NCBI GenBank assembly: GCA_030426945.1
Contig: JAUHXL010000023.1
Location: forward strand, 1-33,861
Reading direction: 5' to 3'
DNA from: a bacterium
GTDB lineage: Bacteria; Myxococcota_A; Bradymonadia; UBA7976; UBA1532
Length of the DNA: 33,861 bases
Shown here: positions 7,586 through 13,863 of the stretch, one piece after another
Layout: the number at the start of each line of letters is the position of its first letter
Numbering within the stretch: position 1 is the first letter of the stretch
The notes under the pieces: model-generated
The model's input: the letters and a program-made list of their open reading frames with translations, nothing else
Databases searched by the model: none
What the model was told of the DNA's origin: nothing
Made by a program: the position numbers and the translations under genes

Positions 7586-10500
7586 TCAACGATCAACGGG
7601 CTGCTCGGGGCGCGCGCCACGCGCACACCGGAAGCCGACGTCCGAGTCCCGGCTCCCGGGGACGTCCCCGTCCCGGTCCGCGGCGCGCAGGTCCCCGGCC
7701 CCGTCGTCGAAGGCGCCCCCCCGCAACACACGCCGGGAGCACGCAGACCTGTCGACAAGCGGGTCTTTGTCGACATCTTGTCGATACGCCTCTAGGTCGT
7801 AGCAGTCCGCGATCCACTCATAGATGTTGCCGGCTTGGTCCTGCGTTCCAAATGGGCCGGCCCCCGCGGGTCGGCTGCCCACGGGCTCCGGCGTGCTCCG
7901 CTCGCCGGCAGTTTCCGAGAACACCGCGAGCTTGCTCGTCGGCGCTTCATTGCCCCACGGAAACACGCGACCATCGGTGCCCCGCGCCGCGTACTCCCAC
8001 TCGGCCTCGGTGGGCAGGCGACCGCCGACCGAGGCGCAGTAGGCTTGCGCTTCCGCCCATGAGACGTTGCTTGCCGGCCAGGTCTCGGTCTCGCCCGGTG
8101 CATGGTCTTCGACCTTCTTACGGTACTGCGCGTTGGTGACCTCGAACTTGCCCATCCAGAACTCCGAGATGGAGATGGTCTTGACCGGTCGCTCGTCCGA
8201 AGAGCCGTCCACCGAGCCGCGCTCGAACTGTCCGGCGCACACGCGCACGTAGGTCACGCCATCGAACTCGCGCTCTTGGTATGGACACCAATCGATGCCG
8301 GCGGGGCGCAGGGTGACGGGCGCACCCACCACCGCGACAGCGTCGGGCCACACCTCGGTGACCTCGACCGGCTCGGCGTCGAAGGTCTGGTCGGCGCGCG
8401 GCAGATGATCGATGGGCACCCAAGCGGTCGTCACGTCGAATCGCTCGGTCAACACCCGCGCTGAGCTGAACCCGATCACCTGGTCGTCCGGGTCGGCGTG
8501 CCCGAGCGCCTCGGACAGAAGGTCGTTGTAGCTGGGGAGTGCGAAGGGCTCATCGGCCATGAAGGCGACGTCAATCACGCCATGGTCGAGCAGGTTGCGC
8601 ACCTTGGCCAGCGCCTCGGCGTCGGTCGCCGGTCGCTCGACGAGCGCGATCATACGCGGCGGCCAGTCGGGGTCCGCCGGACGCACCGGATCGGGCCGTT
8701 GGCCGCACCGAACGACGCTGTACCCGTCGGCGCGCTCGAGGCAAGGCAGCTCCCGATCACGGACACCGGTGAGGCGGGCGCCGGCGCCCGCCCAGACACG
8801 CTCCGCGTGCCGCGCGTCGCCCGCGAGCACGTTCCACTGTCCCTTCGCTCGAATCCACACGCTTCTGCACACCGGCAGCGTCTCGTCACAACGGGGCGCG
8901 CCGCTGGGCGGCGTCTCCTCGGCCGCGAGCAGTCCGGTCATCGCGACCAGCGCCACGGCCGCGGCCAGCCCGGCCGCCGCCCAGTAGCGGCTGGCCGGTC
9001 GCAGCGTGACGGCCTCCAAGGTCGCGAACGCGCGCGCCAGGCCGGCCTCGCGCAGCAGCCGGCGGACGTCCGGCTCGGCGTCCTCCCAGCGCCAGGGCAG
9101 GACGAAGGCGTCGGGCGGCGCCGGCTGGCTCGCGAACTGCGGGCTGGTGTGGTGCAACCGCTCGGCCACGTCCGCCGAGAGCTGGTCTCGAAGCGCCGCC
9201 AGCGTGGCGGCCGCTTCGGCGAGCGTCGGCCCCGGGCCGTCCCACAACTGCACGAGGGCCAGCTCGGCGCGTCGGTTGGCCGTGTCCACCGGGTGCGCCT
9301 GCTTCTCGTCGAGCAGGGCGCCCCAGCGGGCGCGCCAGAAATCGAGCGCGCGCCGGAAGAGGCTGTTCTCACCGCTCTCCACCCGCTGCAGCCGCGCCAC
9401 GCGCTCGCGGGCGTCGGGCAACGACCAGCGCAGCCCCGTTCCGGCCGCAGCATCGGCCGTGAGCGCCGGCAGGGCCCAGGCGTCGGCGCGCAGCCCGCCG
9501 GCCGCCAGCGCATCGCGCAGCTGCAGCGCGGTGGCGTCGTCGACCGGCTCTGGGCACAACGCGCAGGCGCCCGCCCAGAGCGAGACATCATCGGCGACGT
9601 ATCGAACCCGGGAAGACTCTCCGCCCAACCAGGCGGCGAGCGATGCGGGCGCCAGGTGACGCACATCGTGCGGGGCCAGCACCCCCTCGAGTCCGTGTTC
9701 GCCCTCCGAGAAGTCGGCGAAGGCCAGCGCCGGCCACCGGGCCAGTCGCTGCAGCAGACGCCGAAGGGCTGGCCCGGTCCGCTGATTGCGCGCCCGCGCC
9801 GCGAGCCACTTCCCGTCCGTGAGGATCGCGACGCGCGCGAAGTCGCGATGGCCGTCCACCTCGGACGGTCGAAAGCGACCCCGCGAAGGGCTGAACAGCC
9901 AGTTCGGCGCGCCGCTGAAGCGGGCCAGCTCGACGGGCAGACCCGCGCCCACCAGCGCGCGGCGAATCTCTTCTCCCAGGCGCTCGATCTCCGGGTGGCC
10001 CCGCGCCGCCAGATCGTCGATCCACAGCCACACCTGCCGCGCGTGTCGCTGGCGCTGCATGATGGGCGACGGCATACCACCTGCGCGGCAGGTCGCTTCC
10101 ACGCTGGCCGGCAGGTCGATCTGGTCGGTCGGCAGCTCGCCCACGAAGTGGTCGATTCCCCAGACCAGCGTCTCTCGACTGGCGCCCAACAGACGATCGA
10201 CGGGGCGCGGGTCGGGCGGCGCCGCCAACGGGGCCGGGGCGGGATCCTCGGGCCGCCGGGGGTTCGAGATGGGCAGGGGCGGTGGTCGGCGCGTCGCGCG
10301 CCAGACCGAGTAGCCCAGGACACCGAGGGCGCTAAGCAGAAGGCCGAGATCCCAGCCCCGGCTGGGTGGGGTGGGCTGCCCTGGCGTGACCACGATCCGC
10401 AGGCCACGGAACGTACCAGGTGGGGGTGGTGGAGGTGGCGTGAACTCATCGCCCTTATGCTGGTCCTTCACGATGACCGGATCGACGGGCGCTGGCCGAG

Positions 10501-10852
10501 GCGCCACGGCCACGGCCACACCGATGGCCGCCACGACGACGGCCAGCCACACGAGGTGCCGCCAGGGGACGGGCGGCTTCTCCCGTGGCGGACGCGAGCC
10601 ACCGTCCCCCCATGGCACCACGATCGGCTCTTGGACGGGCGGAGGCGACCACTGCGCGAACGCCTCGTCGAATCGACGAACATCCTCCTTCGACTTGACC
10701 AGCAGCGCGGCCAGGAGGTCGTGCAGTTGCTCTCGGGTCACCGCGTCGGCGCTGCAGACGACGGCCTCGACGCGCAGGCGTTCGCGCGTACCGACGTCGA
10801 TGCCCGCAGCGCGAAGCCGGGCGTACAGGCCCTCGAGGCCGCGGGTGTCCAT
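7586..10852 (-). CDS. CoxE-like / transmembrane / FGE-fold fusion protein with DGR-type variable C-terminus
   Basis: A 1088-residue multidomain protein. Residues 1-70 (LLAALLVKSKEDVRRFDEAF) resemble the N-terminus of CoxE-like von Willebrand-A partners of MoxR ATPases. Hydrophobic segments lie near 98-116, 168-186 and 655-680, with a Pro-rich linker after the first. The middle (about 230-640) contains VWLWIDDLAARGHPEIERLG and RVAILTDGKWLAA, vWA-like in rhythm but without a clear MIDAS motif. Residues from about 868 form an FGE/C-type-lectin-fold domain (CAGQFERGSVDGSSDERP, RLPTEAEWEYAARG, DQAGNIYEWIADC). The FGE catalytic cysteine pair is absent (RGGAFDDG, RAADRD). The last 43 codons are variable region VR2. 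The start overlaps the MoxR stop by one base (TGATG), implying a MoxR-effector pair. I infer a membrane-tethered recognition receptor. Confidence 0.85.
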   Translation of the reverse strand: MDTRGLEGLYARLRAAGIDVGTRERLRVEAVVCSADAVTREQLHDLLAALLVKSKEDVRRFDEAFAQWSPPPVQEPIVVPWGDGGSRPPREKPPVPWRHLVWLAVVVAAIGVAVAVAPRPAPVDPVIVKDQHKGDEFTPPPPPPPGTFRGLRIVVTPGQPTPPSRGWDLGLLLSALGVLGYSVWRATRRPPPLPISNPRRPEDPAPAPLAAPPDPRPVDRLLGASRETLVWGIDHFVGELPTDQIDLPASVEATCRAGGMPSPIMQRQRHARQVWLWIDDLAARGHPEIERLGEEIRRALVGAGLPVELARFSGAPNWLFSPSRGRFRPSEVDGHRDFARVAILTDGKWLAARARNQRTGPALRRLLQRLARWPALAFADFSEGEHGLEGVLAPHDVRHLAPASLAAWLGGESSRVRYVADDVSLWAGACALCPEPVDDATALQLRDALAAGGLRADAWALPALTADAAAGTGLRWSLPDARERVARLQRVESGENSLFRRALDFWRARWGALLDEKQAHPVDTANRRAELALVQLWDGPGPTLAEAAATLAALRDQLSADVAERLHHTSPQFASQPAPPDAFVLPWRWEDAEPDVRRLLREAGLARAFATLEAVTLRPASRYWAAAGLAAAVALVAMTGLLAAEETPPSGAPRCDETLPVCRSVWIRAKGQWNVLAGDARHAERVWAGAGARLTGVRDRELPCLERADGYSVVRCGQRPDPVRPADPDWPPRMIALVERPATDAEALAKVRNLLDHGVIDVAFMADEPFALPSYNDLLSEALGHADPDDQVIGFSSARVLTERFDVTTAWVPIDHLPRADQTFDAEPVEVTEVWPDAVAVVGAPVTLRPAGIDWCPYQEREFDGVTYVRVCAGQFERGSVDGSSDERPVKTISISEFWMGKFEVTNAQYRKKVEDHAPGETETWPASNVSWAEAQAYCASVGGRLPTEAEWEYAARGTDGRVFPWGNEAPTSKLAVFSETAGERSTPEPVGSRPAGAGPFGTQDQAGNIYEWIADCYDLEAYRQDVDKDPLVDRSACSRRVLRGGAFDDGAGDLRAADRDGDVPGSRDSDVGFRCARGARPEQPVDR
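7603..7729 (-). repeat. DGR-type variable region 2 (VR2)
   Basis: The counterpart of VR1: 127 bp, no gaps, with identical 5' (24 bp) and 3' (38 bp) flanks and a 65-bp core carrying 16 mismatches. Codon pairs such as CGC/GAC, AGC/GAC, TTC/GAC and TTC/GAC fit mutagenesis of AAC codons in a template. Ten of eleven differing codons change the amino acid. The domain upstream of it differs strongly from the VR1 protein, so conservation of both flanks is not explained by recent duplication of the whole gene. Confidence 0.85.
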
Positions 10853-11811
10853 CAGCGCTGGAGGGCGCTCAGGTCGTCACTGTCCTTGATCAACACCGAC
10901 AGCGCCTCCAGCTTGGCCAGGTCGGGCTGCCGTACCTTGGCGTGCGCGTCGGCGCCCATCCAGTTCAGCACGGAGAACCACAACAGCAGCTCGCTGGTCG
11001 TGGGCTTCTTGCGCAGGTTCGTGAGCTTCCGGATGTCGTGGAAGCGCGCCAGGCCCGCCTCGAGGGTCGCCTTGTCCAGCTTGGGGAAGTGCCCGGCCTT
11101 CCGGTGTGCCTCGACGACGGCCCCCACCAGATCCTCGTCCAGCTTGATGTGATGGAAGATGCAGCGCCGGAGGAACGGCGCCGGCAGCTGACGCTCCGAG
11201 TTGCTGGTGATGATGATCGGCGGGGGTGAGGACGGCGCCGCGACCCTGTACTCCGGCCCGTTGGGCTCCTCACGCTCCGGTACGCGGAACCACCCCTGGT
11301 CCAGGACGTTCAGCAGGTCGTTGGGAAAGTCGCGCGGCGCCTTGTCCACCTCGTCGATCAAGACGATGGCCTTGCCCTGCGCCGCGTAGGCGCGCCACAG
11401 CGGGCCCGGCGTCACGCAGGCCGCGCGGCTGGTGGACTCCTTCTCGCGGAAGTAGCGGACGGCGTCGAAGTCGTAGAGCAGGTCGCGCCACGTGCTGGTC
11501 GAGCGGACGTGCAGCGCGTGCACGGCCTGGGCCCACCCGGGCCGGCCGTCCTCGCCTGGCTCGTCTGCACCCAGCTGGAAGTACCAGGCCAGGTGGTAGG
11601 CCACCAACGTCTTGCCCGTCCCGGGCTCCCCGGTCAGCAGCAGCGGCGCACGCACGGCCAACGCCACGTTGATCGCGGCGAGCAGCTTCGAGTCAGCGTG
11701 GAAGTAGGGCGCCGCCTCCCAGTGCTTGGGGTTCGCTTTCAGCGCCTCGCGGTTCGCCAACAGGCTCGCGTCACCTCTCGCAGGGTGAGCCTCGACACGG
11801 TTCAAGGACAT
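10852..11811 (-). CDS. MoxR-type AAA+ ATPase
   Basis: A 319-residue ATPase starting at the ATG at 11811 (MSLNRVEAH); the ORF-track extension to 12348 runs through the upstream CHAT gene and is spurious. Walker A GEPGTGKT is at residues 61-68, Walker B VLIDEVDKA near 155, a sensor-1-like IIITSNSERQLP follows, and arginine-finger-like FLRRCIFHHI completes the MoxR pattern. MoxR proteins remodel partner complexes, usually with a vWA/CoxE protein, and here the next gene encodes a CoxE-like receptor with a one-base overlap. The CHAT protease lies 14 bp upstream. This gives the three-part layout (MoxR, vWA/CoxE, effector) of predicted NTP-dependent conflict systems. Confidence 0.92.
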   Translation of the reverse strand: MSLNRVEAHPARGDASLLANREALKANPKHWEAAPYFHADSKLLAAINVALAVRAPLLLTGEPGTGKTLVAYHLAWYFQLGADEPGEDGRPGWAQAVHALHVRSTSTWRDLLYDFDAVRYFREKESTSRAACVTPGPLWRAYAAQGKAIVLIDEVDKAPRDFPNDLLNVLDQGWFRVPEREEPNGPEYRVAAPSSPPPIIITSNSERQLPAPFLRRCIFHHIKLDEDLVGAVVEAHRKAGHFPKLDKATLEAGLARFHDIRKLTNLRKKPTTSELLLWFSVLNWMGADAHAKVRQPDLAKLEALSVLIKDSDDLSALQR

Positions 11812-11825
11812 GCTTCTCGCCTCGC

Positions 11826-13790
11826 CTACAGCTCTTCGTCGGGATCGTGCCCGTCGTCGTCGGGATCGCCAAGAAAGCGCCGCCAGCCCATCGCTTCGGC
11901 CGCTTCGATGGCCTTGATCAGGCAGCGGTAGTTGGCGCGGCCGGACGGCGTCTCGTTCACGCCGGCGCACTGCTCGAACAGCGCACGGGTCGCGCTGCGG
12001 ATCAGTCCTCGTGGACAGCCCGTCGCGCCGCGAGTCGACATGAAGTCGGCCAGCTCCTTCAACGTGACGTGCTCCAGCACGCCCAGCGAGGTCGCGTCCA
12101 CGCCCCGATCGGGCGCGTCGAGGAACCAGTCCGTGACGATCTTCTCGATGCGAAGCGGCTGCCTGGTCTCGGTCGTCAGGTAGGCGATGACCCGTACATC
12201 GTGATCGGCGCTCGGCTCGATCAGGACGCTGCACATGTCCAGCCACGCCGTCAGGCGCTTCGGCGTCAGCGATGCGCCGCTCGAGCCGCCCAAGCGCCCG
12301 AAGTCCAGCCACACCAGGGCAGACTGCCCCGGATCGGGCGTGGGACACGCTACGCGAAGGAAGTCCGCCAACGCGCCGCCCTTCGTCGCACCCAAGACTC
12401 GCCGAATCGCGTCCTCGAAGGCCCCCGGAAGGTCATCCGTTCCGGACGGGAAGGTCACCTCGTAGGGGTTGAAGACGAGGGTATCGCAGCGCTCCTCGAC
12501 GAGATCCTCGCGGAGCAGAGTGCTCAGGAGGTCGGGCCGCGCATCCGGATCTTCGGGCGCAATGCCGACGACCGCCATCACGCGCGCGTCCGACTTGATG
12601 AAGTTGTCCACCCGGGTGCGGAAGTGCGCGCGCTGATTGAAGCGGTCCAGTCGATGCGACACGGGCGACGAGAACACGCGGGTGCGCTCCGCTGGACGCC
12701 GCCGGAACTCCCACTTGTCGTAGCGCGTGTGCGCCGCATAGGTCCAGGCGTGGTGGTCGTCGGTCGCGACAGCCGATGCGTAGGTGTGGACCGCCTGGAC
12801 GGGCGACAGCTCGTGGAGCACGATGCCCACCAGCCATTGGGTCACGAGGTCCAGTGCCGCGGCGGTGTCCAGCCGGGTGAGTCCGGTCACGACGGCGGGC
12901 ACCTGCGCTGCCAACAGGCGACCCAGGCCGACCGCGCCGCCACCGCCGCTCCAGCAGCCAACCGACAGGAAGCACTGGACCGAGTTCGGCAGGGCCAGGC
13001 ACAGCGCCTTGGCGTCGAGGCTCTCATCCCCGAAGTCGAGCACCGGCACCCCGCGCCGAATGCGGGCGTGCCCGACGAACACGACGACGTGGGGCAACCA
13101 GTCGCTGGCGGCCCGGCCGACCTCCGACGCGTCTCGAACCACCTTGAAGAACGCGGAGGACGCGTAGCAGGCGTCGTCCTGCTCCAGTCGACTCTGCAGA
13201 TCGCCAGCGAAGCGCGTCGGCGCCCCCCCATTGGGTGCGATCAGCAGCACCTTCGCCGGCTGCGGCAGACGGCCCGTTTCGTCACCCAGGCGCTCGCTAC
13301 TGTGCTCGAACGTCCAACGGTTCTGGGCGCTGGCGAGGTGGGCGTCGCAGAACGGACATGACGTCAGCGACCAGGGGAGCGACAGCAGCACGTCGGCCGC
13401 CTCGGTGTCGACGTCGGGCGCCGAACGATGCACGAGGATCCGGAGCCGCACCGGCAGGCGCTCGGCATGGACCTGTTCCGCCGTGCTGCCGGCCAACGCC
13501 TTGAACGTCTGGTTCGCCGCGCTCGGATCGGGGAACAGCAGCGCCGCCAGCAAAGGCCCGACCTCGACCTGGTTGCGCCCGGCCAGCGCCCCCCGGAGAG
13601 CGTCGCTCTCGCCCTGCGAGAGCGTCCGCGCCAAGGCGCGCAGCGCGTCGGTCAACGTGGCCGCGTGCTTCGGCTGCGTAGCGAGCAGCCGACCGCGCTG
13701 CAGGTACTCGACCTCGATGCTCTTGGCCCGAGGTGTCAGCCGAACGGTCAGCTCCGGCTGCACGACGTTCTTCCACGGATGATGCTGCAT
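11826..13790 (-). CDS. CHAT-domain (caspase-like) protease with C-terminal degenerate STAND-like domain
   Basis: A 654-residue protein; I chose the ATG at 13790 (MQHHPWKNV), because the longer ORF would overlap the divergent gene. Residues about 115-350 form a CHAT domain, with a likely catalytic His241 in VVVFVGHA and Cys279 in LSVGCWSGG. From about residue 410 (FRTRVDNFI) the sequence resembles a STAND NTPase start, but where the P-loop should be it reads VVGIAPEDPDARPD, lacking GK(S/T). LVWLDFG resembles a Walker B strand, and RVIAYLTTE follows. I infer a nucleotide-binding-dead scaffold that keeps the protease off until a signal arrives. It is the first gene of the operon with MoxR and the receptor, and is divergent from the phosphoesterase-caspase gene across 73 bp. 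Confidence 0.8.
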   Translation of the reverse strand: MQHHPWKNVVQPELTVRLTPRAKSIEVEYLQRGRLLATQPKHAATLTDALRALARTLSQGESDALRGALAGRNQVEVGPLLAALLFPDPSAANQTFKALAGSTAEQVHAERLPVRLRILVHRSAPDVDTEAADVLLSLPWSLTSCPFCDAHLASAQNRWTFEHSSERLGDETGRLPQPAKVLLIAPNGGAPTRFAGDLQSRLEQDDACYASSAFFKVVRDASEVGRAASDWLPHVVVFVGHARIRRGVPVLDFGDESLDAKALCLALPNSVQCFLSVGCWSGGGGAVGLGRLLAAQVPAVVTGLTRLDTAAALDLVTQWLVGIVLHELSPVQAVHTYASAVATDDHHAWTYAAHTRYDKWEFRRRPAERTRVFSSPVSHRLDRFNQRAHFRTRVDNFIKSDARVMAVVGIAPEDPDARPDLLSTLLREDLVEERCDTLVFNPYEVTFPSGTDDLPGAFEDAIRRVLGATKGGALADFLRVACPTPDPGQSALVWLDFGRLGGSSGASLTPKRLTAWLDMCSVLIEPSADHDVRVIAYLTTETRQPLRIEKIVTDWFLDAPDRGVDATSLGVLEHVTLKELADFMSTRGATGCPRGLIRSATRALFEQCAGVNETPSGRANYRCLIKAIEAAEAMGWRRFLGDPDDDGHDPDEEL

Positions 13791-13863
13791 GCCCGTCCCT
13801 GGCCCCTGGCTTTGTCGGCGCGGCCAGCTTAACTTCGGCCTCCCCAGGGTGGAAGGGCCCCAT

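Noticed and set aside
9580-9610. YVADD in the large receptor, reminiscent of the reverse-transcriptase (Y/F)xDD motif
   Set aside because: The surrounding sequence (RVRYVADDVSLWAG) lacks every other reverse-transcriptase motif and lies inside a long protein with a different architecture.
8498-11152. Long ORF of 884 residues opposite the receptor and MoxR genes
   Set aside because: Arg/Gly/Pro-rich shadow frame of a GC-rich coding strand. It spans two real genes and has no domain signature.
11812-12348. N-terminal extension of the MoxR ORF
   Set aside because: It overlaps the CHAT gene in another frame. The protein family begins near the ATG at 11811.
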